From positions 6,734,025 to 6,798,024 of the forward strand of contig CM035352.1 of assembly GCA_020137815.1 (NCBI GenBank): 64,000 bases of DNA, given 5' to 3'. A program made the translations under genes and the position numbers. Source of the DNA: Hormiphora californensis (taxonomy: Eukaryota; Ctenophora; Tentaculata; Cydippida; Pleurobrachiidae). The notes below the pieces were generated by a model. That model worked only from the letters and a program-made list of their open reading frames with translations, did not search any database and was not told the origin of the DNA. Of the stretch, positions 1 to 11,838 are shown one piece after another (position 1 is the stretch's first letter; every line of letters starts with the position of its first letter).

Positions 1-42
1 ATTCGGATTCCCAATCAACAACACTGAACAATTCACAATAGT

Positions 43-237
43 TCAGTTGTAACTGAGTTGTTCGGCTATGCTATTACTCCCTTGTTCCCCCACGGCTGCC
101 CAATCAATGCTAATATTAACTGTCCTAATCCACTCAGTTATCCGTTCAAATAGCTCATCAGCCACGTAGGGGTGCCCGTAACTGCTGGAGTGGTAGAAGA
201 AGGGAGCGTGCCGCCATGTCGTGTCCACCTTGTAGAC
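43..237 (-). CDS. Possible terminal exon, product not recognised
   Basis: The minus strand reads 64 codons without a stop from a plausible acceptor (ATAG at 238-241) to a TGA at 43-45. It encodes a mixed, non-repetitive peptide with WRHAPFFYHSSS near the start and ADELFERITEWI in the middle. Composition looks like real globular protein, unlike the serine/leucine ORFs from microsatellites nearby. I do not recognise the family and see no partner exon upstream, so it could be the last exon of a gene whose remaining exons I cannot identify, or a chance ORF. Confidence 0.3.
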   Translation of the reverse strand, partial: VYKVDTTWRHAPFFYHSSSYGHPYVADELFERITEWIRTVNISIDWAAVGEQGSNSIAEQLSYN

Positions 238-1435
238 CTATACATGGGAGGGAAGTATTATTACTGGAGGGCGAGATGGGAGAAACAGTGAGCCATCAAA
301 TAGTTAGAAGGAGGTGAGAGAAACATGTTAGAGTGAGCCATCAAAAAGCTAGAAGGCATGGGAAAAGATGTAGTTTCATACCCGATCGTTAAGAGAGGCA
401 AGACCATATGACGTCAGACGACTTGGTAGGACCTCTGTATCAGATCTTCGTAGTGTTGTGGGGAGCTGGTTGGCGGTGGGTGGTTGAGGGGCTGTCTTGA
501 TGAGAGGGAGGGAGTGTGTCACCTGTAGTGAAATGGGGGCTGGTTAGATTGTGACTGAAGCTAAAATCCCAATACCCGGCTGGGTGTTGGATCCTATCAC
601 GGACGGTAGTGTCGCTCAGATTTGTTACTCAATAAACTCAGATTGGGTGGGCGCTGCCAGACTGAGACTGAGAGACATATGTATTAAGTATTATGTACCC
701 GGTATTTAGTTAGTCGATGGTTGGTGTGTTCCTGTTGTGTTCCCTCGTTTTGTGGTGTCCTCCGCTCCTTTCTGGTCCTCGTTGAGGGTCTAAATAGTTG
801 CTGCTGGTGTTTCTCTGTTCTCCGTTGTTCCTGGGGGGGAGGGGGGTGTGAGCGAGAGAAACAGACAGACAGACAGAGACAGGGAGAGAGACAGACAGAG
901 AAATAGGGAGAGAGACCTGAGACACACACACAAACCGTTTTGTTTTGTTCAGTGCGTGTTAGTTGTTCGAGGTATTTCTTGAGTTCGTCCTTCTTCATCT
1001 GGTAACTGCCCTTCGCTTTTACACTGGTTATCTGTTGTAGACCCTTCATACCGGCTCTTACTGCGTTCGCCTAGCGTTGTTCGAGAGGTTATTCGGTCTT
1101 TTATACGAGGTTTTGGAAGTATAAAAAATCGACTTGATTTGTTGAGGTAGGGGTGAACTTGCTCAACAAGTTTTGGTGGATTATCAAAACAACTTTGCTA
1201 TATTGGGCCAATATTATTGGCCCATATTTGTCAGGCTAATATGCTCTGACCACAGTTCTTATTTGAAAGAATGAGAATAGGGTCAGGCCAATGCTCTGAC
1301 AGGCTCATAATATTACCGCTGGTGTAAGATGTAGTCTCCTGTCTGTTTGTGTTATGATCCCGGCGTGGTGGGTGGTGGACGATCTGTTCTGCTGATCCTG
1401 CTGTTTAGTGAGCCTATCCAGATTTAGTGTGAGAC
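238..1435. other. Non-coding stretch, nothing recognisable
   Basis: Only short low-complexity ORFs occur here, including the GACA/GAGA-rich tract around 850-910. At 1200-1310 there is a short dispersed motif (GGCCAATGCTCTGACA-like) that recurs at 34320-34510, so this is probably old transposon debris. I see no exon with matched splice sites. Confidence 0.5.
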
Positions 1436-1454
1436 TCTGATACTCGCCGGCCAT

Positions 1455-1685
1455 CTACTGAGAGAGAGCATCAACTGAGAGAGGTTCAAGCATCAAGGTC
1501 CGAGCATCAACTAGGGGTTGAGAGAGGGTCGAGCATCAACGAGGGGTTGAGAGAGATTTGAGCATCAAGTAGGGGTTGGGAGAGGGTCAAGCATCAACAA
1601 GGGGTTGAGAGAGGTTCGAGCAAGGCATCAACTAGGGGTTGACTTTGAGAGAGGTTCGAGCAAGGCATCAACTAGGGGTTGAAAA
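1455..1685 (+). repeat. Minisatellite, about 36-bp unit
   Basis: Irregular tandem copies of a unit containing GAGCATCAACTAGGGGTTGA and GAGAGAGGTTC repeat about six times. Copies differ in length (some carry an extra CAAGG or ACTTTGA), so the array is degenerate. Confidence 0.85.
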
Positions 1686-1825
1686 GTTATTTATCAAGCT
1701 CTTCTCGAATTTCTATAGAAATCCTTTTTCTCCCAGACAGACAAACTCGGCTAGTAGTTAGTACACTAGCTGAGTAGTAGAACATCAGCTTGCAATCAGT
1801 GAAAGGTCAAGGTGTAATACAGCAG

Positions 1826-1943
1826 TCTCTCTCTCTCTCTCTCTCCCCCTCTCTCTCTCCCTCTCTCTCTCCCCCGATGTCTGAAGTAGAACGCCACAGA
1901 TCCAACATGCACACAGCTTTATACTTTTTAACAGTAGTGTCCC

Positions 1944-2012
<69 letters not shown>
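1826..2012 (+). repeat. (CT)n microsatellite, two blocks
   Basis: Two CT-repeat blocks (about 1826-1872 and 1938-2012) are separated by unique sequence. Serine/leucine-rich and arginine/glutamate-rich ORFs across them are repeat translations, not genes. Confidence 0.95.
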
Positions 2013-2018
<6 letters not shown>

Positions 2019-2449
2019 TTCAGTATCTCTATCTCTCTTTCTCCACTTTTTAGACCCGTATATTTTTGAACCACCTACATGTTCATCCCCCACACCAAGC
2101 ACTAGAAAAAGTAGTGTAATTGTACAAATCGTGGCTCCGAGAAACAATGATTCAAAGAAAGAAATCAAGATAAAAAACACTCCAATATCGAAACACTAGA
2201 TACTTCTTGTTAAAGGAGCAGAAAGGAGAGAAACAAGGAAAGAACGGCCGTGTACTATTTCAAAGTGCATGGGAGCCAGCTCTCAGGGGGCGGCATAGTT
2301 TGTCAATAGAGAAAAAAGATAGAGAAAGATAGAAAAAGATAGAGTGAGTGAACGGTGGTGGTCCTCAATTGTTAAACGGTGCACCATGATAGTATAGCAC
2401 CTTTTAAAAACCTAGGTCAGGATGATACGTGTAATCTTACCCTAACCGT

Positions 2450-2915
2450 CCCTAACCTCAACTCCCTATTTACTAACTTCAACTCTTCATTTCCTAACTT
2501 CAACAGACAACACCCCATTTCCTAACCTCAACACCCATTTCCTAAACTCAACTCCCCGTTTCCTAACCCCAACTCCCCATTTGCTAACCTGAGGTTAGTT
2601 GAGTTAGTAACCTCAACTTCCCAGTTCCTAACCTCAACAGACAACATCCCATTTGCTAACCTCAACCTCCATTTCCTAACCTCAACTTCCCATTTCCTAA
2701 CTTCAACACCCCATTTCCTAACCTCAACCCCCATTTCCTGACATCAACTTCCCATTTCCTAACCTCAACTCCATATTTCCTAACCTCAACGCCCCATTTC
2801 CTAACCTCAACAGACAACACCCCATTTCCTAACTTCAACACCCCATTTCCTAACCTCAACTCTTCATTTCCTAATCTCAACTCCCCAATTCCTAACCTAA
2901 ACTTCCCATTTCATA
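2450..2915 (+). repeat. Minisatellite, about 21-bp unit (CCCATTTCCTAACCTCAACT)
   Basis: About 22 tandem copies of a 20-24 bp unit with small variations. The array contains one internal inversion-like break near 2590-2610 (TGAGGTTAGTTGAG), where the complement of the unit appears briefly. Confidence 0.9.
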
Positions 2916-3006
2916 GTCTGCGACCAGGTACGTACCTTGGGCCTACCACTAGACGACCAGCCAATACCCACGACAAATCACACTACAGTCTATATGTCAT
3001 ATCTGG

Positions 3007-3715
3007 GTAAATATTCATTCGCCGCAGACGTCGTTTACTGTCTAGACGCCGTCTAGACGGGTTTTCTGTCTGGACGGCGTCTAGACGGAGTCAGGCTCAG
3101 ACGGAGTCAGACTTGGTATCCAAGACACTTGGTATCCAAGACACCTCACACTCAGGCCGCTTCGCGGCCTTCGTTTGGCGCGCTTCGCGCGCCGGCAAGG
3201 GAGGGGTAACTTCGTTACCAAGAGTCAGACGGGATTGAGACGTGCCGTTTGGACGACCCGTCTGAAACGGTCTCTACCCGTTTAAAAACGGTGTTAGACG
3301 GAATTGGACAAAATCAGACGGTGTTCGACGAAATCAGATGGAACCTCAGAAATCAGACCAAACCCGTCTCAAACCCGTCTGAACGTCACCAATATAAATT
3401 CCGTCTCAAGCCCATCTGACTCCGTCTCTAGCCCGTATGTGTCGAAACAGAAACCCGTCTAGACGACGTCTGGAGCAAAACCCGTCTAGACGAGTAGACG
3501 GGTTTCGGCCCATTCGGTCAGACGGGCTTGAGACGGAATTTCTATAGGTGACGTTCATGTCAGACGTGCTTGTGTCTGAGACGGGTTTGGTTTCCGTCTA
3601 ACTTCTGATTTCGTCGACGCGAACACCGTTTGATTTCGTCCAATTCGTCTAATTCCGTTGAAACGACTAGAGACCGTGTCTAAACGGCATGTCTGCAGCA
3701 AATAAATATTTGAAT
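3007..3715. mobile_element. Foldback element rich in AGACGG/CCGTCT
   Basis: Left terminal sequence (AAATATTCATTCGCCGCAGAC, about 3012-3032) is matched in inverted orientation by the stretch around 3668-3700. Internal arms also pair: the AACCCGTCTCAAACCCGTCT region near 3360 is the reverse complement of the region near 3570-3595. Dense copies of GTCTAGACGG give many local stems. The left arm is interrupted at about 3112-3228 by GC-rich sequence ending in GGGGTAACTTCGTTACC, the end motif of another short element seen at 33313-33402. No coding capacity; a non-autonomous foldback or MITE-type element is the simplest reading. Confidence 0.65.
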
Positions 3716-3936
3716 ATTCAATTGCTGCAGACGTCGTCCAAATATATTTGCCTCATATCTGTCTGTCTGTCTGTCGGTGTGTCAGTCTGTCTGTATATCT
3801 GTCTGTGACATTATCGCCCTGTGCTTCCCGTGAATCCCGCTTTTCGCGCGTCAATTGTTATTGTGATGTCGCTGCGCGTTACTGACATGTGCATATTGTT
3901 TTTTTCTTAAGTTCACAATTCAGTTAATGAACAATT

Positions 3937-4159
3937 AAAGTCGGATTTTTTGAAACTGTCGCACCCCTGAAATAACAAAATGTGTCATATCTCCGATTCT
4001 TGATAAGATAGAGACTTGAAATTTGGAGGTTCGGAAGAACTTAGCAAGATCTTCGTAACCTCCAAATTTCAAGTCTCTATCTCATCAGAAACCGGACTTA
4101 TGGTCATTTAAAGAAATTTTAAAACTCTAAAAAACGACAGTTATCTAAAATCAGACTAT
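3937..4159. mobile_element. MITE family A, copy 1 (TA-flanked hairpin)
   Basis: Starts TTAAAGTCGGATTTTTTG and folds on itself through a central arm: GACTTGAAATTTGGAGGTT (about 4013-4031) is inverted at about 4057-4076. A closely similar copy lies at 14368-14588. The right terminus here is degraded (AAAATCAGACTA instead of the expected complement of the left end). Confidence 0.8.
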
Positions 4160-4550
4160 ACATGTACTTTTGGTGTCAATTCTAGTCTTTCTAGACAAAT
4201 ATCGATGAATGTCTTTATGACAGGTCCAATGCCATATTGTGAACAGTGTTTCGTGATACTGATTGATATGTGGAATGTTGAATTTCATCATTAATTTCAT
4301 TGAACTATCATAACTTCGGATCTCATTGTACTGAAGAACTTATAAATGTTGAACAATTGACATATTCACAGAACTAAAATATATACATCTTCATTCGTTT
4401 GATTATAAAAGAAAGCATAAACTGATAATTTAACTACAAACTTATCTAAAATTTAGAAATCTATACACACCTAAAAATGGAACACTAATAAAAAGAAACT
4501 AAAAAATAAAAAGCTCACTGCACAGCCCTAACTAAATCTCACTATAACAC
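4160..4550. other. AT-rich non-coding sequence downstream of the GPCR
   Basis: No ORF, repeat or RNA gene is evident. Position suggests downstream or 3' flanking sequence of the minus-strand GPCR gene. Confidence 0.5.
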
Positions 4551-4692
4551 TCAAATGTTCGCATTGTCAGACTTGGCAGGGAATGCCGAACTTCACCATC
4601 CAGTGTCGTTTAGGACAATGTAGAACAGGACGACGAATGTCCCCTGAAAATGGTGAAGTTGCACCTGCCGGCTAAAAAGAGGGGGCTCACAC
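4551..4692 (-). pseudogene. Partial duplicate of the GPCR last exon
   Basis: Sequence just downstream of the GPCR stop repeats pieces of its final exon. The stretch 4588-4680 matches the exon start and its upstream acceptor (4915-5045, encoding TFVxLFYIVLND), and 4551-4585 matches the exon end at 4691-4731. The middle (the serine/alanine-rich tail) is missing and the frame is broken. It looks like a tandem duplication of the terminal exon followed by an internal deletion. Confidence 0.75.
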
Positions 4693-7600
4693 TCAAATGT
4701 TGGCATTGTCATCATTAGACTTGACAGGGAACTCATGTTTCCCAGGGTTGTTTGCATACTCAGCAGTGGAGTACGTGTGATCTTCCTCAGCGCCCTGGTC
4801 AGCTGCCTGGTTCTCGTATATGTTCTCATCCGTCTTGACTGGCTTCGCTGCCGTCGAGGGCATGGTGGTGTTTTTGGTTGAGGCAGCAGCTGCGGAGGAG
4901 CTGGTGGTGGTTTTCTTGGCCTCTGCGAAACCGAACTTCACCATCCAGTGTGTCTTGACTTGATCGTTTAGCACGATGTAAAACAGGAAGACGAATGTTC
5001 CCTGAAAATGGAGGGGGTGAAGTTGCACCTGCCGGCTAAAAAGGGAGGGTGGATAAAGGAAGGTATTGAATAGGGATTTAATAGTACGATCTAATAAGAC
5101 TATAAGATTATATCTAGTTCTATAATAAAATACCTGAGTGCTATTGAGAATAATAAAGAGGTACTGCATGTAGACTTGGAACTCAGGAACTGGAACCGAC
5201 ATGAATATCCCAATGAACCAGCCCGTACCCAGAAGAACCATTACTCCGACCGCCGCTTTGAGTTGTCGCTAAGAAAATATTGGGGTTAGGAGTGTCTGCA
5301 AACTTGCGATCCTCTAAAACAGATCTATACAATTTGATATGTGCTATCAGATAACTATCAATGTTAACAGTTTCTTACCAGCATTTGTTCGTTATCGGAG
5401 ATATTCCCGGAGCTTTTGGAGTTCTTGATGACCTTGGCGACCAGTGCGAAGAAGACCAGGTTGATGATGATACAGAGACAGAGGGGGGTGAGGAAGAGCG
5501 TATAAAAGGCAATGGTTTCAGGTTTGATGAAACACATCGTCTCAGCCATATAATTATGGTCGATTAGAGATACGGCTTGTTCCCCCTCCCCGACTGTGTA
5601 TGAATTGGTGAACACAAAGTAACCGATCAGGGGGAAAGGAACTGGAATCACTGAAAATAGGGAGGGGGTGTCAGCACTCATCTTCTGGGTCAAAACACAG
5701 GGTATAAAGCATCGAATAATAAGAACAAGGTTTAACTTACACCACGCAGCCAGGTTGAATTTCAGCATGTATTTGGAGATGTGTGAGCCGAAGACCTGGA
5801 CCAGTGAGAGGTACATGAGGAAACCCTCGATAATCATCCACATGAACACAACCAGCCAAAGGTAGTGCTGGAGCATTGTGTATACCGCACATCCAGTGGA
5901 TCTCTGTAGGAGAGAGAAAGAGAGGGTTAGTTTTCATTTTAAAAGAACGCTATCAATTTCTATGATCGCATCGTCATCAGACTCAAATTATCTTTTTTAT
6001 TATAACTAGTAAACCCGTTCGCCCTACGGGCGAATTTCGCAGAAATGGTAGCTGGATTAGGAAACAGTGACATCACCAGTCGAACTGCTGACATGCACTA
6101 TCCCTACGGCAACGTGAAAGGAGCTCAGGCGGGATCGCTGCGAGTTTTAGAACGCCAGAAGATGATCAGGCGATCAAAGTGATAAAAGCACTATTTTGCA
6201 GATTCCTCGCATTTCGTCAGATTGTGGTCATCTGCCTTAATCTCTGAGATTGATCATCGGTTCTGTTTTATCTCCAACGTCTTGTTCGTTCTCTCTGCAC
6301 TTCTCTTGGTGTTGCCGCATTTTAACCCCTCAGTGTATGGAAAAGTAGAGAACAGCAGTCGGATCTTGCATGAGTAACTCAAATTGTCGCTGTCGTATAT
6401 CAGCAGTTGTTGAAGAGAGCATATAATTAGCTGGAACAGTGACGCAATTGGTTGAAAAAAAACGTTATACGGAAAACCCGGGGGCTTTTTTTAAAGGGGA
6501 GTGTTGGAAACCGGGTGGCCCACAAAAATTCCCCGGACAGTCCCCGAAGAAAAACCCAAAGGTTTGATTTCGAGAATTTTGGGGTTAGGAAGGTTGGCAA
6601 TTTTTTTAAAAAAACAAATTTTGGTTCACCATATAATTAATTTTCTTAAGTTTTGTTGCCCCCCCTTTCCCCGACTTTTGGGTTTTTGGTGACCGGCCGA
6701 CGGGGGAAAAGGAAAACCTAAAATTTTGAAAAGGGAGGGGGTGGGCACTTAATCCGGGGTTTTTTTAAAACACAGGGTAATAAAGTCGAAGAAAAAACGG
6801 TTTTTCCCCCCCCCGGTTTAATTTCAAAAAGAAACTTAGGGGGAAACCAAACCCCGGGAAACATGAAAATGGGGGGGGGAAACCCTTTTTGGGGTAAAAC
6901 CCCAAACATGAAAAAAGAAAGGGTTTTAACCTTAAGCATTTGATTTCCCCGAAATCCTTGGATTTGAGGAGAGGAAAGTAGGGTTTTAATTTTTAAATTT
7001 TAAAAGAAAACCACCAATTCGGAAAATTGGATCCCCTCCAGGGCTCGTTAAAAAAAAAAATTTTAAAAAACGCTATCTTTCAGGGGATGGGGGGGTCAAG
7101 GGGCCCCCAAATTTAATCTTTTTTATTAAAAATTATACAGTCGGCCCCGTTTTAAACCCCGGCCCCGATTGATCAAACCCCCCCCGTTTAAATCAGAACC
7201 CCCCTTTCCCCCGGGAGGAAATTTCCCCCGTTTAAAAGGAAATAAAAACGGTATTTGACCCGTTTAACCGGGCCAACCCCGTTTAAAACCGGGAAAAATG
7301 GCTTCCCCTGGGGAACCCCGGAAAATTTGGGGGCCCCGGAAAACCAAAACCGAAAATATAAAAAAGGGCCCCAATTTTGAGGCTCACCCGGCCACTGCGT
7401 ATCGTAAAATGAAAAGGTTTGGCCCTTTTTCGGTTTTTACTTTATTTTTGGGGCATCTGTCGGGGGGAAAACTGAAAATCTAGAATTTACTAAAGCCCCA
7501 AAATTTTCCCTCGGCCCAAAAAAAAGGTTGCCCATAACCCTCCATTGCAAATCAAGATTGTTATTCTCGGTCCAAAAAGTGTCAGATCCACTAGTAGATG

Positions 7601-8179
7601 GAATACAATGAAAGAAACTAGGCTAGACTGCGGTTTGAACTTACAAGTTTTATGACCCCGTTGTTATCAGACTTGATAAAGAGATCCTGGACCAGGAACA
7701 GAAGGGATGCTAGGATGAGGGACACGGTGAAACACACGTTTATCTTGGCTGATCTGGTTTTCCGGAGTTCCGCAGCGGGAAGCAGGAAGCACAGGGTTAG
7801 GGCTAGGCCAAGGGTTGAGATTCCCAGCAGGATCCATGTTAGATAGGATTGGGCCACTGCATACCCTCGGTCAATCTCATAGGCAGACTAGGGAAAATAG
7901 AGATGTATATAAGTATAGCAGATATTCGTAATAAAAGGAAGGATTATACTCATGCAGACACTTTTAGAGCATCAGTATTAGAACACTCACCATCAGAACA
8001 GCAAAGCTAGTGTTATGATTGCAAATACAGATCACTCCTCTACTAGGATCCATTTTATCGTAGATAGTTTTACAACTCTCCTCCCACTTTCCCTTTGCCT
8101 CGTTGTACATGGCGCAAAGGTATTGGATCTGGACCCGGGTACCACTTGCACCCGTGTTTAGACTTGTCTTAGAATCACC
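4693..8179 (-). CDS. Adhesion-type G-protein-coupled receptor (3' part: GPS + 7TM + tail)
   Basis: Six exons join with matching phases: 7991-8179, 7645-7887, 5741-5903, 5379-5650, 5134-5268 and 4693-5001 (TGA stop). The first holds a GPS motif: Cys...W..ESC...CICNHNTSFAVLM, with the cleavage dyad reading N-T after H where the family usually has L-T/S. Next come TM1-2 (SYLTWILLGISTLG), TM3 (WMIIEGFLMYLSLVQVFG, the class B2 signature), TM4-5 with the conserved ECL2 Cys (AETMCFI), TM6 (LLGTGWFIGIF) and TM7 (FIILNSTQGTFVFLFY). The cytoplasmic tail is short, Ala/Ser/Thr-rich and has tyrosine motifs YENQ and YANN. This is a plasma-membrane receptor with predicted autoproteolysis. Exons for the GAIN domain and the rest of the ectodomain are not identifiable above 8179. 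Ligand unknown. Confidence 0.93.
6440..7565. other. Low-quality consensus inside the TM2-TM3 intron
   Basis: Abrupt change to homopolymer-swollen sequence (runs of A, C and G of 5-9, many GGGG/CCCC), unlike flanks. A copy of the pogo-like MITE end (about 7138) is recognisable but corrupted: CAGTCGGCCCCGTTTTAAAC in place of CAGTCGGACCCCGATTTAAC. Clean sequence resumes before the exon at 7645. I read this as assembly error, not biology; ORFs here should be ignored. Confidence 0.75.
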
Positions 8180-8274
8180 CTGTAGTGGTTGATGGAGCGT
8201 TATTAGTGGGGTAAAATAACGTTCTGTTCGAATAATTTCATCATATTAGTTTATTTTGTACTAAAAACACAATA

Positions 8275-8453
8275 CAGTCGGACCCCGATTTAACGGCCCC
8301 CGATTTAGCGGCCCCCCGATTTAACGGCAGCCTAATCTTCCCCTGATATAGAAAATCAACAGTATTTGACCCCGATTTAGCGCTATAGCGGACACCCCGA
8401 TTTAACGGACAAAACCCTTTCCCCGAGGGTGCCGTTAAATCGGGGTCCGACTG
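8275..8453. mobile_element. Pogo/Tc1-like MITE (family P), copy 1
   Basis: Perfectly opposed ends CAGTCGGACCCCGATTTAAC and its complement, 179 bp, flanked on each side by TA (8273-8274 and 8454-8455). Internal sequence repeats CCCCGATTTAgCGG units. TA target duplication and CAGT..-type ends fit the Tc1/mariner/pogo superfamily; no transposase is present. Other copies: 35303-35474, 42576-42643 and the corrupted one near 7138. Confidence 0.85.
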
Positions 8454-8739
8454 TATAAGATTAGATGGCTGGTTAATATGGTCTATTACTATTTAGTGCA
8501 CGAGGCCGAAGGCCGAGTGTTCTAAATACAACAATAATTAACCGAGACCAATAGGTCGAGGTAGATTCTTTTACTTAGCTGCCGAGCCTGCGAGGCACGC
8601 TAATTGCAACTACAACTAAAGAATCTTTAACATGTAATAGAGCATGTAAAAGCAGTCATCTAATTTTATTGGATGATTTTGAAAACAAACTGAGTGAACG
8701 AGATAAGTATTGAGTGAGAGAGAGAACTGAGAAAGAGAA

Positions 8740-8743
<4 letters not shown>

Positions 8744-8812
<69 letters not shown>
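8744..8812 (+). repeat. (GA)n microsatellite
   Basis: Pure dinucleotide run of about 60 bp; the antisense serine/leucine ORF is repeat translation. Confidence 0.95.
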
Positions 8813-8813
<1 letters not shown>

Positions 8814-9059
8814 GGAAAGAGAGAATCGAAGGCAGAGGGAAAGCAGATGCCTAGGACGCTCATTGGGGTGGTGCCATCACGTGACGATCACGTGACCTAT
8901 AGTTGCAGAGGGGAAGAAAAGATAAGAAAAGATAAGTTAGGGCGTGTGCAGGGTTAGGCGTGTGCAGTAATGTTTACACTGTGTGTGTGACTAGAAAGTG
9001 TCTAATTTTTCACATACCACGTTGCAACGGTATTTTACTTTATAATTACTAGTGTTTTG

Positions 9060-9800
9060 CAGTGGTCTAAGTTTTCATAGTGGACTGTCCCCCTTGGGCT
9101 AAATGTGTTGACCAGGAAAAGGTGCCCTAGAAAAAATTAGATCCCCCAGGGCAAAATTGTCCAAAAAGTTTAAAAGACTTTACAATAACAATTTTTAGGG
9201 GCGTGAAGAATCAAGCTGAAAGCCCCCTATCGTCAAAAAATCAAAAGGGTTAACCGTTTCCTCGGGGTTTTCAGAGAGTTCCCCTACGTCCCTTTTACTG
9301 GTTTGTGTCCCTTTGTCCCCCCCCACCGTCACTCTCCAAAATTTTCCCCATTATTCAAACAACCGAAGCTTCTTGGCTTTCTCTTTCGCCCCCTTCCCCT
9401 CCGTTTTGCGACGGGGGGAGGAATATCGGCATCGGGAGCATAGGGTCGGGCCGGTGTTAGGGGCGATAGCATGTCCCGCTGGGTGGATACTCCGCTGGAT
9501 TTTGTCTGGATCTGATGGGATATAATCAGTTATAAAAGGGATATTATATATTGTGATTAATTAATTAGTTTCTGATAGGGGGAATAAAAAAAACCAAATT
9601 ACCCTTAGCGGGGGGTAGCCTTTTCCCGGTTTCCCGCTTGTCCCGCGGTCGCGGGGGGGGGTTTATGATTTTTTTGGGTTTCCCCTGTTTTTTTTCCGTT
9701 GGTAACAATTCAAAACTTTAAATCGGGGACCACTTTAAAGGAAAAAATCCAAAAGGTTTTTTACAAAAATTTTTTGAAAAGTAAAAATTGCAATCTGAAT
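9060..9800. other. Low-quality consensus patch
   Basis: Same character as 6440-7565: swollen homopolymers (GGGGGGGGG at 9652-9661, runs of T and C) and no readable structure. No gene is callable here. Confidence 0.6.
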
Positions 9801-10091
9801 CTCTTGACTTCATCTCCTCAAAATATACTCCTCTTTCTCTGGCATTCTCTCACTCTACATCAAGGTATCACTCTCACTCTGACTCTCTCTATCTCAAACA
9901 CATTCTCTCTCTAAATCTCTCCAACTCTCAGACTCTAAATCTCTCCAACTCTCTCTTCTCTCATAATCTCACTCTAAATCTGCGCTACTCCTCGCGAGAC
10001 TCACGGACTGACAGTTAATTCATGTTGCCACGCTAACTGGTCGAAGCTGCGCCTATTAGGGACCACTCCAAACCGGACGTAGCGTCTCACC

Positions 10092-10290
<199 letters not shown>

Positions 10291-10740
10291 ACTCTGGCTT
10301 GTTCTGTGAATGCACGTATGAATATGTGACTTTATGACAAGATTGATAATATGACAATACAGATATAATAAGAAGCAAGCCCTAATTTCTAAGCAGAGTG
10401 CACAGGTGCACATACGCCCCCTCATTGGGGTGAGAGTCACCCTCTGCTCCCCTCTGAAGCTTCGTACATGGTACCGTGACTTTAAGACAGAAACATACAC
10501 TTTTCTGAACGACCAATCATGAAGATTCAATCTGTGTGCTGTAAAACCAATCAATAGGCCAAATCTTCATAATCAGAGGCTCTCTTTCCTCACTCAGAAA
10601 ACGAATAAATGACCATTAGTGGCGAATAATTCAATGGATAAATAAATAAATAATAAACTTGTGATGCTAAAAGGGTAAAACAATTGATAGAAACTCGGTC
10701 GGACACTCTTTCTATAGGTTGGAGAAACATATGCCCTCAC

Positions 10741-10935
10741 TTGACACACTCACTTATCAGACTGCTGACTGAATTCACTGAGCTGAACACACTTATCACA
10801 CAGAACTCTCTGAACACACTTATCACACTAAACTCACTGAAAACACACATCTCACTAAGCTCACTGAACACACTTATAACACTGAAGACTTGCTTGGCAT
10901 CTTCACTTAAACACTCAACTAGTATCTTAAACAAA
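10741..10935 (+). repeat. Short tandem repeat, about 27-bp unit (ACTGAACACACTTATCACAC)
   Basis: Five to six imperfect units with ACTCACTGAACACACTTATC as core. The ORF across it (isoleucine/threonine/leucine-rich) is repeat-derived. Confidence 0.75.
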
Positions 10936-10939
10936 CACA

Positions 10940-11590
10940 CTCATTCGCTTAGTATCTCACTGGTACACGTCGCGTTGGTAATATGTACCACTAATAGTAA
11001 TATCATATAAACATAGGCACGACTCGAATGGACTAAAAACAGCACATGACAATAAACAAAACAAACTCAAAGAACAGGACATAAACAAAACAGTAACACG
11101 CCCTCCTGTAAAGCACACATGACTGCCAGGACCGATCAGTAATCTCAGGTGACGCCCAGACAATGTCACTCTGTGACTCACAGAGATCACAGGACAATGT
11201 CACAGAGATCACAAGACAACTTCACAGAACTATCAACACATGTAGCGAAGATGTAAAACTAGATACTCAGAGAAAGGAAGGATGTTGAGCGGTACCAACA
11301 CAAGCCTGCGATGGCGAATGGTTCGCATCAAGATTCAAATACCAATCAGCACAAGTGATGCGATTACCTGTACTCAAAGATATCCAAACCTTCCAAACGC
11401 CAGGAAAATGTGGCCTCTCAACCATACACAAACACACTGACACACAAAAGAAAGGGTAGAGAAACTAGAAGACTAGACGGGCGCCTAAAACATGAAACAG
11501 GAGGGCAGGACCCGGGTCGACAGGACAATCCAGTACTGGAAGACAATGGTATACCATGTAGACAATCTGCAGATATAACCTAACAGCCGG
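10940..11590. other. Non-coding stretch, nothing recognised
   Basis: Contains short direct repeats of CAGAGATCACAGGACAATGTCA near 11180-11215, but no exon, RNA gene or transposon end that I can support. It may be intron or flank of the 12-13.8 kb gene. Confidence 0.45.
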
Positions 11591-11591
11591 C

Positions 11592-11785
11592 TCTAAAACT
11601 CGCAAAATCCTCAAAAGCTCGCAAAATCTTCAAAAACTCGCAAAATCCTCAAAAACTCGCAAAATCTTCAAAAACTCGCAAAATCCTCAAAAACTCGCAA
11701 AATCTTCAAACACTTGCAAAATCCTCAAAAACTCGTAAAATCTTCAAACACTCGCAAAATCCTTAAAAGCTCGTAAAATCTTGTA
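11592..11785 (+). repeat. Minisatellite, about 19-bp unit (CTCGCAAAATCCTCAAAAA)
   Basis: Ten consecutive units alternating CCTCAAAAA and CTTCAAAAA variants, the alternation suggesting a higher-order dimer. Confidence 0.9.
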
Positions 11786-11838
11786 TTGTTCATACTATTA
11801 TTTTTTTATAAAAAAAATAATAGTATGAACAATACAAG
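11779..11838. repeat. Near-perfect hairpin, arms about 28 bp
   Basis: CTTGTATTGTTCATACTATT and the following T-run are mirrored by the complement ending AATAGTATGAACAATACAAG, with almost no loop. Probably a tiny palindromic element. It sits directly against the preceding minisatellite. Confidence 0.85.

Noticed and set aside
5361-5865. Plus-strand ORFs over the GPCR exons
   Set aside because: Shadows of the minus-strand 7TM exons, which have matching phases and family motifs.
6440-7565. Divergent or horizontally acquired DNA inside the GPCR intron
   Set aside because: Departures are homopolymer errors, shown by the corrupted copy of a known local MITE; poor consensus explains it.
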